Of a stretch of DNA of 64,000 nucleotides, positions 1-7,398 are shown piece by piece. Location of the stretch: NCBI GenBank assembly GCA_945860295.1, contig CAMAQH010000017.1:1-64000 (forward strand). The letters are read 5' to 3'. Numbering within the stretch: the stretch's first letter is position 1; each line of letters begins with the position of its first letter. Made by a program: the position numbers and the translations under genes. The notes under the pieces are model-generated. The model was not told the origin of the DNA, made no database searches, and was given only the letters and a program-made list of their open reading frames with translations. The DNA comes from Prosthecobacter debontii (GTDB lineage: Bacteria; Verrucomicrobiota; Verrucomicrobiia; Verrucomicrobiales; Verrucomicrobiaceae).

Positions 1-1143
1 CACGGGCACCTCGAGCTGCCATTCGCCAGCGCTGATGCCGCGCTGCTGGAACCAGTTCCCCGCATAACCACCCGTCGTCTTCATGCAGGCCAGCATGACC
101 TCCAGCGTGGCGGATTTCGTGGCATGACCGCGCAGACGCACCATCGAATCAGGCCGAATCTGGAGGTTCGCCCGCTCCTGCCACGGCAGCGTGAGTCCCA
201 CCCGATGAATCGTCACCGGCCCGCGGCTGCTTTTGTGCACAAAGACCGGCTCGGCGGCGATGCGTGGCGCTTTCCCACCCTCAATGGGCAACCAGCGGCC
301 CTGCGTGCCAGCGGGACCGGCAGCGATGTCCGCGCGCCACAGCACCTCCGGCTGGCGGCGCGGCATCACGGACATCTCCGCGCCGGAGAGCGACGCCACG
401 GCCTCATGCTGCGCGGGCACTTCCGCCATGCGGCCATCCATCAGCCGCGTGAGACGCACGCGCCCTTCATTCACCGCGAGACGCGTGTTCGCCGAATCGG
501 AGTCCACTTCAAAGCGAGTGCCCAGCACCTCCAGCAGAGCCGTCGGCGTGTGAATCAACATCGGCCTGCCACGCTGCTGCGGCCGCACATCGGCGGAAAG
601 ATTGCCCTCGCGCAGATGCACCCGCTTCTGCCCGTCATCGGAAATCGTCGCCGCGCTGTGCGCCATCAGCGTGATGAGCGAGCCATCGCGAAACACCAGC
701 GTCACCGCCGCATCATCCGACACCGTCTCCACCGTGCCGCCACCCAGCGCAGTATCCTTCGCCAGGCTGTCCACGACGCTCCCGCCCTGTCCCGTCCAAC
801 GAACGCTGCCGCTCACCTCCGCTGCGCGCATCACCCACGCCGCATCGCGTCCGCTTTGCATCCAAATCACCGCTGCGAACACGACCGCAGCCGCAGCCGC
901 CATCGGCCAAAGCAAAGCCTGCCAGCGCTGAGGCGCACGATGGACCTCGCGCACCGGCACCGGATTCGCCTGCGCATATTCCCGCACCGCCGTGCCCTGC
1001 ATCAAAACCTCCGCGAGAAGGTCGCAAGCCGCCGCATCGCGTTCCAGCCGCGCCGAAAGCTCCCGCACCTCCTCCGCCGGGCAATCACCCGCGACATAGC
1101 GCGTGAGCATTTCGCAGAGCTGCGCGTCGTCGGTCATGCTCAT
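1..1143 (-). CDS. FecR-domain membrane protein, partial (C-terminus beyond window)
   Basis: This reading frame stays open for all 381 codons to the left edge. The N-terminal ~65 residues form a short anti-sigma-like helical region. One hydrophobic helix follows at about residues 75-96. After it comes a FecR-type domain with the hallmark VLGTRFEV near residue 204. The ATG overlaps the stop of the upstream sigma factor gene (ATGA), and a second ATG two codons later is also possible. The pairing with an ECF sigma gene suggests a membrane-bound regulator of that sigma factor; in verrucomicrobia such proteins often carry an extra C-terminal binding domain, which here would lie outside the window. 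Confidence 0.85.
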   Translation of the reverse strand, partial: MSMTDDAQLCEMLTRYVAGDCPAEEVRELSARLERDAAACDLLAEVLMQGTAVREYAQANPVPVREVHRAPQRWQALLWPMAAAAAVVFAAVIWMQSGRDAAWVMRAAEVSGSVRWTGQGGSVVDSLAKDTALGGGTVETVSDDAAVTLVFRDGSLITLMAHSAATISDDGQKRVHLREGNLSADVRPQQRGRPMLIHTPTALLEVLGTRFEVDSDSANTRLAVNEGRVRLTRLMDGRMAEVPAQHEAVASLSGAEMSVMPRRQPEVLWRADIAAGPAGTQGRWLPIEGGKAPRIAAEPVFVHKSSRGPVTIHRVGLTLPWQERANLQIRPDSMVRLRGHATKSATLEVMLACMKTTGGYAGNWFQQRGISAGEWQLEVPV

Positions 1144-1655
1144 GCCGCTCCCTCCTCCGCCAGCCGTTCATTGATGCACTTCCGCAACGCCTGATGCAGC
1201 CGCGACAGCGCCTTGTAAATCGCCGCCTCACTGCGCCGAAGCAGCCGCGCCAGCTCCTCGCCCTTGCACCCCTCGTCATAGCGCATCCGCAGCAGCGCCC
1301 TCGATTCCTCCGGCAACTTCTCCATGCACCCGCGCATCGCCTCCGCTCGCTGCCGTTGCGCATCACCGATTTCCTCCAGCCGCGCATCCAGCGCATCCAG
1401 CGCCATCTCGCTCAAAATCTCCCCCAACCGCCCCGAGCGCCGCACCTGGTCAATCCCCAGATTCCGCGCCGAAACCCGCGCCCAAGCCAGCACCCCACCC
1501 GCATCCGAAAAACTCTCCCGCATCCGCAACGCCCGCAGCAACACCTCCTGAAACACATCCTCCGCCAGATGCCCATCCCGCACGACCGCAAACGCCCCCG
1601 CCACCACACGTGGTCGCGCATCCAGAAGAGTTTTGACGAGTAGTTCTTCGGTCAT
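1140..1655 (-). CDS. ECF-family RNA polymerase sigma factor
   Basis: The 171-residue protein has the two-domain sigma-70 ECF layout. A region 2 segment with AEDVFQEVLLRALR lies near residues 31-44. A region 4 HTH follows at about residues 113-160, with LPEESRALLRMRYDEGC and a recognition helix in EAAIYKALSRLHQAL. It should direct RNA polymerase to a dedicated promoter set. Its stop overlaps the start of the FecR-like gene, so the two are translationally coupled and probably form a sigma/regulator pair. Its targets cannot be read from this window. Confidence 0.92.
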   Translation of the reverse strand: MTEELLVKTLLDARPRVVAGAFAVVRDGHLAEDVFQEVLLRALRMRESFSDAGGVLAWARVSARNLGIDQVRRSGRLGEILSEMALDALDARLEEIGDAQRQRAEAMRGCMEKLPEESRALLRMRYDEGCKGEELARLLRRSEAAIYKALSRLHQALRKCINERLAEEGAA

Positions 1656-1686
1656 TCACAGTATGGACGAACTGATCGGCGGAATC

Positions 1687-1884
1687 TGACCAGCAAAATC
1701 TAGGGATGCGTTTCAGCGCGAAAGGAACTTTGGTGGTAATGCCCTGTTCCGATCAGCGGACCACATTGCCACGGAGAAGCGACACCTCAAACGCAAGTGG
1801 AAGGCCTACATCGACTTCGGTGACTACAAGAGTCAGGAGCGCGTCTCGATGAGCGTCCCGCGCCGCCAGAGCATCGCCCTGTGA
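1687..1884 (+). pseudogene. Possible 3' remnant of a truncated gene at the island's left edge
   Basis: A 65-codon open frame with no usable upstream start ends at a TGA at 1882. Its translation looks protein-like (for example RSADHIATEKRHLKRKWKAY, then DFGDYKSQERV) with no sign of low complexity. It sits between the chromosomal sigma gene and the first island gene. This is what remains when recombination removes the 5' part of a gene. I do not recognise the family, and it may be chance. Confidence 0.3.
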
Positions 1885-1944
1885 CGACGCACCCCACGGC
1901 ACCTCCCAAACCCTGCGACCTAACCAAACCCCACGACATCATTT

Positions 1945-1987
1945 GGTGATGCAAACGGATGGAACCTCGAAGCCACGGTGACGAGGC
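1945..1987 (+). repeat. 43-bp pre-gene repeat, copy 1 (diverged)
   Basis: First of four 43-bp repeats in the island. The 3' core GCCACGGTGACGAGGC is identical in all four copies; the 5' half of this copy has drifted. The core ends 8 nt before the ATG at 1996 and supplies a purine-rich GACGAGG that can serve as ribosome-binding site. Confidence 0.75.
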
Positions 1988-1995
1988 CTCCATTC

Positions 1996-2580
1996 ATGGA
2001 CCTCCCAGATCTCTTTCCCGCCAACCCCATGCAACTGCGCACGATTCGTCATTATAACTTCAGCGAGGTATCCTCTGCGATGCAGAAAGCCATCCGCCGA
2101 GGCGATGCAGCACTGGCCGGTTACTGGGCACTGGAACTGTGGCAGAGCGGCTTCGGTCGCTATGTGTGGAAGCGGCTGCTCACGATCAGCGCGGAGGATT
2201 GCTGGGGCATTCTCACGCAGGAGGTGAAGGCACTGCATGACTCCTACCTCGTCATCAACGAGGGCGTGCCGCCGAAGCAGGCGCGGGGCCGCATCTTCAT
2301 CAGCAAGGCGGTCATTCTACTGTGCCTGTCGAAGAAAAGCCGTGACCCCGATCATTTGCAGAACTTTGTCTATGACCAGACGGCCGGGCTTGATCCTGAC
2401 ACGCTCGCCCAAGAACTGCGCAGCAGCGGTGAGTATGTCGCCATCCCTGAGTATGCGTATGACTGCCACACGCGCGAAGGCAAGAAGCGGGGCAAGACGA
2501 AGGCGGACTTCTTCAAAGCGGAGCAGGCGGCACTGGAGCCGTTGCAGCCGGGGTTGTTCGATCACTTGATTGAAGGCTGA
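1996..2580 (+). CDS. RarA/MgsA C-terminal-like helical protein
   Basis: The 194-residue protein contains EVSSAMQKAIRRGDAALAGY followed by WALELWQSGFGRYVWKRLL and ISAEDCWGI. This pattern resembles the C-terminal helical lid and tetramerisation region of the MgsA/RarA/WRNIP1 AAA+ family, but there is no ATPase domain. In full-length relatives this region assembles the enzyme at stalled replication forks. A free-standing version may be an accessory factor of the island's replication genes; that role is inferred. The ATG at 1996 is preferred over a GTG at 1978, which lies inside the repeat, because the repeat core provides the ribosome-binding site. The C-terminus is charged and lysine-rich. Confidence 0.6.
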   Translation: MDLPDLFPANPMQLRTIRHYNFSEVSSAMQKAIRRGDAALAGYWALELWQSGFGRYVWKRLLTISAEDCWGILTQEVKALHDSYLVINEGVPPKQARGRIFISKAVILLCLSKKSRDPDHLQNFVYDQTAGLDPDTLAQELRSSGEYVAIPEYAYDCHTREGKKRGKTKADFFKAEQAALEPLQPGLFDHLIEG

Positions 2581-2581
2581 C

Positions 2582-2619
2582 CTGATGGTCGCAACAACAC
2601 GCGCTGATGGTCGCAACAA
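2582..2619 (+). repeat. Two tandem 16-bp direct repeats
   Basis: CTGATGGTCGCAACAA occurs at 2582-2597 and again at 2604-2619, a 22-bp period (two helical turns). It lies immediately after the stop of the preceding gene and before repeat copy 2. The regular spacing suits a repeated protein-binding site. Confidence 0.6.
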
Positions 2620-2749
2620 GTGCATGTCGGGGGTCGGCATACTCTCATACCTTGCGGTGCCTCTGAGCCTGTAAAACGCCTCCTACGCGGCAACAACGGA
2701 GGCTGGTTTTGTGCATGCAGGTGAGTCGGTATTTTTGAGTCCGATAAAT

Positions 2750-2792
2750 GGTGATCAAAACGGTGCGACACACGCAGCCACGGTGACGAGGC
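2750..2792 (+). repeat. 43-bp pre-gene repeat, copy 2
   Basis: GGTGATCAAAACGGTGCGAC begins this copy, which differs from copy 3 at only two positions. The core ends 7 nt before the ATG of the ligase gene at 2800. ACGGTG occurs twice within the unit, 20 bp apart, so the unit may hold two binding sites on one face of the helix. Confidence 0.85.
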
Positions 2793-2799
2793 CCACAGG

Positions 2800-3729
2800 A
2801 TGCCCACATGGGCACTCCAAGCCATGAACACAACTACCACCGCCTCATCCACCATCACCAAACCCATGCTCGCCGATAAATGCGAGCGTCTCCATGCCCT
2901 CAGCTTCCCGCTGCTGGCCACGCCCAAGCTCGACGGCATTCGCTGCCTCAAGATCAATGGCCGCGCCCTGACGCGCAGCTTCAAGCCGGTGTCCAACCGC
3001 TTCATTCGCGAGTGGATCGAAGCCAACCTGCCTGATGGGTTGGATGGCGAGTTGATCGTCAAAGGCACCACCTTCAACGAAACCGCCGGGCATGTGGGCC
3101 GCGAGAGCGGTGAACCCGACTTCACCTTCGCCGTCTTCGACTATGTGAGCGAGGGCCTCGACGTGCCGTATGCCTGCCGCATGCAGGAACTCGCGCGTCT
3201 GCCGGACTACGAGCGCGTCGATAAAGTGCTGCCCGAGGAGATGCGCTCGCTGGACGAGCTCATGGCCTATGAGGAGCGCTGCGTGAGTGAGGGTTACGAG
3301 GGCGTCATGATTCGCACGCCGGGTTCCCCTTACAAGTGTGGCCGCTCCACGGAGCGCGAGGGCTACCTGCTCAAGATCAAGCGCTTCGAGGACGCGGAGG
3401 CGGTGGTGCTCGACACCTATGAGGGCATGAGCAATCACAACGCGGCTGAGAAGGACGCGTTTGGGCGCACCAAGCGCAGCATGGCGCAGTCCGGCATGGT
3501 CGGGCGCGGTGAACTCGGCGGCTTTGTCGTCAAGCAAGTGGAGACGGGCATCGAGTTCCGCGTGGGTTACAACCACGTCGTCGGTGGGGTGGACCGTATC
3601 ACCCTGTGGCAGCAGCGCGACGCGCTCATTGGCAGGATGGTGAAGTTCATGCACCAGCCCAGCGGCGCGAAGGAAGCGCCCAGGTTCCCGAAGTTCATCG
3701 GGTTTCGCGAGCCGTGGGACCTCTCATAA
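2800..3729 (+). CDS. ATP-dependent DNA ligase, phage-type
   Basis: A 309-residue minimal ligase. Motif I KLDGIR carries the predicted adenylated lysine at position 43. Motif III is FAVFDYV (about 110-116), motif IV EGVMIR (about 167-172) and motif V LLKIKR (about 190-195). A C-terminal OB-fold-like part follows. This is the domain set of small phage or plasmid ligases that seal nicks using ATP; bacterial replication normally uses the NAD-dependent LigA. The start at 2800 fits the spacing from the upstream repeat; a second ATG at 2824 would remove eight residues. It probably belongs to the island's own DNA maintenance set. Confidence 0.92.
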   Translation: MPTWALQAMNTTTTASSTITKPMLADKCERLHALSFPLLATPKLDGIRCLKINGRALTRSFKPVSNRFIREWIEANLPDGLDGELIVKGTTFNETAGHVGRESGEPDFTFAVFDYVSEGLDVPYACRMQELARLPDYERVDKVLPEEMRSLDELMAYEERCVSEGYEGVMIRTPGSPYKCGRSTEREGYLLKIKRFEDAEAVVLDTYEGMSNHNAAEKDAFGRTKRSMAQSGMVGRGELGGFVVKQVETGIEFRVGYNHVVGGVDRITLWQQRDALIGRMVKFMHQPSGAKEAPRFPKFIGFREPWDLS

Positions 3730-3743
3730 GGGGTTCGCAAAAT

Positions 3744-3786
3744 GGTGCTCAAAACGGTGCGACACACGCGGCCACGGTGACGAGGC
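3744..3786 (+). repeat. 43-bp pre-gene repeat, copy 3
   Basis: Nearly identical to copy 2 (two substitutions). It begins 15 nt after the ligase stop. Unlike the other copies it is followed first by a 15-codon mini-ORF at 3802 and then by the amidoligase ATG at 3836. Confidence 0.85.
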
Positions 3787-3801
3787 CAAGGGGAAGTCCG
3801 C

Positions 3802-3849
3802 ATGGACTTCAATCACCCGCACCCATTCCATCCTCATGAAAACTGCTGA
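3802..3849 (+). other. Possible 15-codon leader ORF
   Basis: An ATG 15 nt after repeat copy 3 opens a short frame rich in His, Pro and Phe that ends in TGA at 3847. It overlaps the amidoligase start (3836) in another frame. If translated, it could couple ribosomes from the repeat's GAGG to the amidoligase ATG. The peptide itself need not matter. Confidence 0.3.
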
Positions 3850-4798
3850 TCCTAAAGCTGCCCTCATCCAGTGGGGCATCGAACTCGAAACGCGCCTTCC
3901 CGCCACCAGCCAAGTGGCGGTGGGCAGTTACCACGCCGGTCATCCCGTCACCACGGGTCGCACCACTGCCGGTGTCCGCAGCAACGCGCCTGCGTTCAAC
4001 GCCGACACATGGAAGGCCGAGCGCGACGGTTCCATCCGCTGCGAGGCCGGGCAGATGCCCTGTGAGTTTGTCTCTCCCATCCTGCATGGCGAGCAGGGAG
4101 TGGAGCATCTGATCGGATTCGTTGAATGGCTCAACGCCCTCGGTGCCACGGTGGACCGCTCCTGCGGCTGCCACATCACCGTGGGCATTGAGTCGATCAT
4201 CGGCACGTCCGACACGAAAGCGGTGAGCGAGTTCATCCGCAAGCTTGCCCACATCGCCCGCTGGCACGCGCGCAGCCTCTACGGCCAGACGGGCACGGAC
4301 CGCCACCTGAACCACTACAGCCATCCTCTTTACGAGCAAACCGCCGAGCACATGCGCAAGATCGTCACCTGCGAGCAGGAGCGGGTCAAAGCTGAGTGCG
4401 CCGAGCAATGCGGTCGCGGCATGGTGAATTTTAGAAAAGCGTTCAAGCGTGATCGCGATGGCCGGTTCATCGGCGTGGTGGAATTCCGCGTCTTTGCCGG
4501 CACACTGAACATCGAGAAGATCATGCATCACCTAGCCAGCGTGCTTGGGCTGTGTCGCCGCGCCTGCGAGGTCCGCTGTCTTGGCGGGTTCGGCAAGAAC
4601 AAGATCCAAGCCAAGCGCACCGCCACGGCATCTGACGGACTGCGCTTCCTCTGGGACTACCTCGGGTGGACCGGCAGTGCGCGGCCCGTCGCCCTCGGGC
4701 TCTTCGGTAAGCTGCACTCGGAGTTCCGCCACTACCGCAAGAATGCACAGCGGCTCTGCCAGCAGTTCGATGAACGCTACCCCGATGCCAACCTTTAA
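3836..4798 (+). CDS. Putative amidoligase (PF12224-like)
   Basis: A 320-residue protein with the signatures of the amidoligase family of COOH-NH2 ligases, related to glutamine synthetase folds. They are an N-terminal GIELET, a central CEFVSPIL, CGCHITVG near residue 115, and EFRVFAGTLN near residue 218. Enzymes of this type are predicted to join a carboxyl and an amino group at the cost of ATP, on small molecules or peptides. The next gene encodes a class II glutamine amidotransferase, a recurrent partner of this family, so the two probably act together. The substrate is unknown. Confidence 0.82.
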   Translation: MKTADPKAALIQWGIELETRLPATSQVAVGSYHAGHPVTTGRTTAGVRSNAPAFNADTWKAERDGSIRCEAGQMPCEFVSPILHGEQGVEHLIGFVEWLNALGATVDRSCGCHITVGIESIIGTSDTKAVSEFIRKLAHIARWHARSLYGQTGTDRHLNHYSHPLYEQTAEHMRKIVTCEQERVKAECAEQCGRGMVNFRKAFKRDRDGRFIGVVEFRVFAGTLNIEKIMHHLASVLGLCRRACEVRCLGGFGKNKIQAKRTATASDGLRFLWDYLGWTGSARPVALGLFGKLHSEFRHYRKNAQRLCQQFDERYPDANL

Positions 4799-4878
4799 GC
4801 CTTTGCCCAAACTATACGCAGTCTGCGGATAGACGGGCCAAACCAAGAACAACGAACCTGAACCCAACTGAAACTGAT

Positions 4879-5511
4879 ATGTGTGTGATCCTGATATGTC
4901 CTCAAAATGTGCGCCCGAAGTCCGAGGTGCTGTATGCCTGTCATGAAGCCAACCCGCATGGTGCGGGCGTGGCATGGCGGGAAGGTGGCCGCGTGCGCTG
5001 GCAGAAGAACCTCAATACCGGCGAACTTGTGACCCTGCTCAAGAAGCTGGAGGGCGAAGTGGTGATCCACTTCCGCTGGGCCAGTGTGGGCGGGGTAGAT
5101 GCGCGGCTGTGCCATCCGTTCCCTGTCACCCCGAAGGCCTCCACCAGCCTGAGCGGCATGGCGGAAACGGTGCTGTTCCACAACGGCACGTGGAGCGGGT
5201 ATGAAGATGCGCTCAAGCGTCTGACGCAGCACCGCAAGGAACCCCTTCCTGTAGGACCGATGAGCGACACACGGGCGGCGGCGCTCGTCGTCCACACCAC
5301 CGGTCCTGATTCGCTGCACAAGCTGCCGGGGCGCTGGGTGTGGATGAACCACGCGGAGACGCGCCTCTTCGGTCCATGGGAAGCGTGGGGCGGCATGCAG
5401 GTGAGCAACACGTTCTTCGTGCCACGCCTGCGGTCTGCTCAAGCACGCCGCAAGGCGACGCAGCCTGCGGATCACCGCCCACGCCACCAATCCTGCCTCT
5501 TTGCCTGCTAA
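4879..5511 (+). CDS. Class II glutamine amidotransferase-like protein
   Basis: A 210-residue Ntn-hydrolase-type protein. It starts MCVI, which puts the predicted nucleophile at Cys2 once Met is removed. GAGVAW, HFRWASVG, LFHNGTW and SDTRAAA follow in the order expected for the glutaminase fold. Such domains release ammonia from glutamine or hydrolyse or transfer gamma-glutamyl groups. Its position after the amidoligase suggests supply or removal of amide groups. No Shine-Dalgarno is visible: the leader is A/C-rich (CCCAACTGAAACTGATATG). The C-terminal ~30 residues are basic and disordered-looking. Confidence 0.8.
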   Translation: MCVILICPQNVRPKSEVLYACHEANPHGAGVAWREGGRVRWQKNLNTGELVTLLKKLEGEVVIHFRWASVGGVDARLCHPFPVTPKASTSLSGMAETVLFHNGTWSGYEDALKRLTQHRKEPLPVGPMSDTRAAALVVHTTGPDSLHKLPGRWVWMNHAETRLFGPWEAWGGMQVSNTFFVPRLRSAQARRKATQPADHRPRHQSCLFAC

Positions 5512-5540
5512 CTCAAACCCAAACCCAAAACGAAACCGAT

Positions 5541-6101
5541 ATGAAACTGTTCAAACTGATCGCCAGCCGTGCTGGCCAAGTGCTCTTCGATGACCGTGTG
5601 GAGGCTGACTCCCCGCGTGAGGCCCGCGAGCAGATGAAGGCCCTGCTCGGGCTGCAATCACTCACTGGGGTGGTCTATGCGATCACCGAAATCCCCATCG
5701 AACTCATCCAGAGCATCGTCGATGCGAAGCTGGCGGAAGCCCTGCAGCGGGTGCGCAGCGGCCAGCCACCGGCCAGCATGGAGCAGATGATCCGCCCCAT
5801 TGCGAGTGCGGCAGTCCGGGAGCAACTCGCCACGTTGCGCACGGTGCAACCGGATGATCCGCCCGCAGGGCCGCAGCGCTTTGATGCGTTCACGCCTGCC
5901 GACCAGATCATTGGCTCGACCACGCCCAAGCCACGGCGCAAGCGCGTCAGCGTGACCACCAACGGCACGCTGGTGGATTGGAAGGCGGTGAAGCGAGCGT
6001 ATCGCCGCACCGGTTCCATCAAGCAGACGGCGGTGCAGTTCGAGCTGTCGATCAACTCGGTGAAGGCGCGTATCCGCCGGGAGGGCTGGACCCATGAGTG
6101 A
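5541..6101 (+). CDS. Hypothetical protein with C-terminal HTH-like segment
   Basis: A 186-residue protein I do not recognise. The N-terminal ~60 residues look like a small alpha/beta domain (LFKLIASRAGQVLFDDRVEA). The middle is Pro/Ala-rich. The C-terminus has a basic linker PKPRRKRVSV followed by an HTH-like stretch (GSIKQTAVQFELSINSVKAR) suited to DNA binding. The ATG is preceded by an A/C-rich leader (CGAAACCGATATG) very like that of the previous gene. The end overlaps the next small gene by 8 nt. Confidence 0.7.
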   Translation: MKLFKLIASRAGQVLFDDRVEADSPREAREQMKALLGLQSLTGVVYAITEIPIELIQSIVDAKLAEALQRVRSGQPPASMEQMIRPIASAAVREQLATLRTVQPDDPPAGPQRFDAFTPADQIIGSTTPKPRRKRVSVTTNGTLVDWKAVKRAYRRTGSIKQTAVQFELSINSVKARIRREGWTHE

Positions 6102-6270
6102 GCGTCTTTCCATCACCAAGTATGGCCAGCGGTACTGGGCCGTGTGGCTCGACGGAGAGCTGCTGGCAGTGACGCTCTACAAGAAGGGCGCACGGGCCAT
6201 CACGGCCGCAATTACGACGCTCTCCACGCATCACGGGAAGGAGGTCCATCATGGCATCCAAGCCGCGTGA
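6094..6270 (+). CDS. Small conserved island protein (58 aa)
   Basis: A 58-residue ORF that starts inside the end of the preceding gene and runs 20 nt into the next, so it is translationally coupled on both sides. The sequence SITKYGQRYWAVWLDGELLA then VTLYKKGA matches a small protein type I recall from integrative elements and plasmids next to AAA ATPase and DUF6908 genes. The function is unknown. It looks like a small beta-sheet protein with a helix after KKGA. Confidence 0.65.
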   Translation: MSERLSITKYGQRYWAVWLDGELLAVTLYKKGARAITAAITTLSTHHGKEVHHGIQAA

Positions 6271-6907
6271 ACGTGCGCTCAAACAAGCTCCGGCTTCCCC
6301 GATGAACTGGCGACCGCGCACGGCGGAGGATCTGATCGGCCAGGCGCGGCGGGTGGCGCTGGCGCAGGCGAACAAAGCGAAGCGCTTGGCGGCTGATCCC
6401 TCGGCCACGATGAAGCTGCTGCTCTATGGTCCGCCGGGCGTGGGCAAGACCAGCGTGGTGGAGTTGGTGGCCTTGCAATTGGCCGGCACGCCGCTCTCCA
6501 TTGAGGACTACAATGGGCGTGAGGTGACGGTGGACCTCGTGCGTGAGTGGATGAAGCAGCTTCCTTATGGCAGCCTGTTCAGTGCTTGGTCGGTGAAAAT
6601 CGTCAACGAACTGGACCGCTGCTCCCGTGAAGCGCAGGACCTGCTGCTCACCTACCTTGACCGATTGCCACCGGGCCGGGCGTTCCTCGGCACGAGCAAC
6701 CTGCAATTGGATCTGCTCACTGAGCGGTTCCAGACGCGGTTCCAAGCCATCAAGCTGCTGCCACCGACCACGGAGGAACTGGCGGCGTTCCTGAGCGCCC
6801 ATTGGGCCGTGCCATCCATGACGGCCACGCAGATCGCCGTGGGCAGCGGTGGGTGCGTGCGGGCTGCACTCGCCGATCTCGAATCCTACCTCGACCACAC
6901 ACTCTGA
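6251..6907 (+). CDS. AAA+ ATPase, clamp-loader/RuvB-like
   Basis: A 218-residue AAA+ protein with Walker A GPPGVGKT near residues 59-66. NELDRCSREAQDLLLTYLD near residue 119 stands at Walker B, as in clamp-loader subunits. LGTSN follows as a sensor-1-like strand. The N-terminal NWRPRTAEDLIGQ resembles the entry to RuvB, RarA and DnaX ATPase modules. It is short for the family and lacks the C-terminal collar. That domain could be supplied in trans by the MgsA-like protein encoded at 1996-2580; this is speculation. It probably helps load or remodel a DNA-bound partner. Confidence 0.85.
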   Translation: MASKPRERALKQAPASPMNWRPRTAEDLIGQARRVALAQANKAKRLAADPSATMKLLLYGPPGVGKTSVVELVALQLAGTPLSIEDYNGREVTVDLVREWMKQLPYGSLFSAWSVKIVNELDRCSREAQDLLLTYLDRLPPGRAFLGTSNLQLDLLTERFQTRFQAIKLLPPTTEELAAFLSAHWAVPSMTATQIAVGSGGCVRAALADLESYLDHTL

Positions 6908-6927
6908 ACCCGAACCAACGAACGACC

Positions 6928-7398
6928 ATGCAACACATCCAACAAATGATTGATCAACACGGCGGCTTTGAAGCCGTCCGCACCCGCTACCTCCGTCTTG
7001 AGAATCCACCGCTGATGCGGCTGGTCATTGAGGTGATCGGCGGTCCGTATCCGAACGGCGCGTATGAAGTCAGCGTGGCCCACTACGCCGAGCAGAACGG
7101 TGATGCCATGCGTGATCCCGAGATCACGTTCCTCGTAGTTCCTGCGGAACAAGGCACGACGTGGACGCCGCTCACCTTCGAAAACAGCTACCTCTCCTGC
7201 TATCAGGTGGTGGCAAGCGTGAGCAACGCTGGACTCATCGAGCCGCGCGATCCCGCGCTCATGTGTGATTTGCGCGACTTCGCCACCCAGTGGGACCGCA
7301 ACCTCAAGCAGCAAGGCTTCATGGCGGTGTTTGAGCGCCAATATGGTGATCAAAACGGTGCGACAACGGTAGCCACGGTGACGAGGCAGGATTCATGA
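6928..7398 (+). CDS. DUF6908-like protein
   Basis: A 156-residue protein matching the pattern of the island-associated DUF6908 type: LRLENPPLMRLVIEVIG, then VSVAHYAEQNGDAMRDPE, and CDLRDFATQWDRNLKQQGF. Function unknown; it is common in mobile elements beside AAA ATPases. The leader is A/C-rich without Shine-Dalgarno. Oddly, the last 17 codons are repeat copy 4, giving the tail DQNGATTVATVTR, so the repeat is both coding and the ribosome-binding site of the next gene. Confidence 0.72.
   Translation: MQHIQQMIDQHGGFEAVRTRYLRLENPPLMRLVIEVIGGPYPNGAYEVSVAHYAEQNGDAMRDPEITFLVVPAEQGTTWTPLTFENSYLSCYQVVASVSNAGLIEPRDPALMCDLRDFATQWDRNLKQQGFMAVFERQYGDQNGATTVATVTRQDS
7345..7387 (+). repeat. 43-bp pre-gene repeat, copy 4 (inside a coding end)
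   Basis: Same length and 16-bp core as the other copies, with four changes from copy 2 in the middle. It lies within the end of the DUF6908-like gene, and its core ends 7 nt before the ATG at 7395. Confidence 0.85.

Noticed and set aside
124-1194. Long rightward open frame rich in Arg and His
   Set aside because: It is antisense to the FecR-like gene and part of the sigma gene, and its composition is typical of a high-GC shadow frame.
2845-3654. Long leftward open frame over the ligase gene
   Set aside because: The ligase motifs on the other strand are unambiguous; the leftward frame has no family signal.
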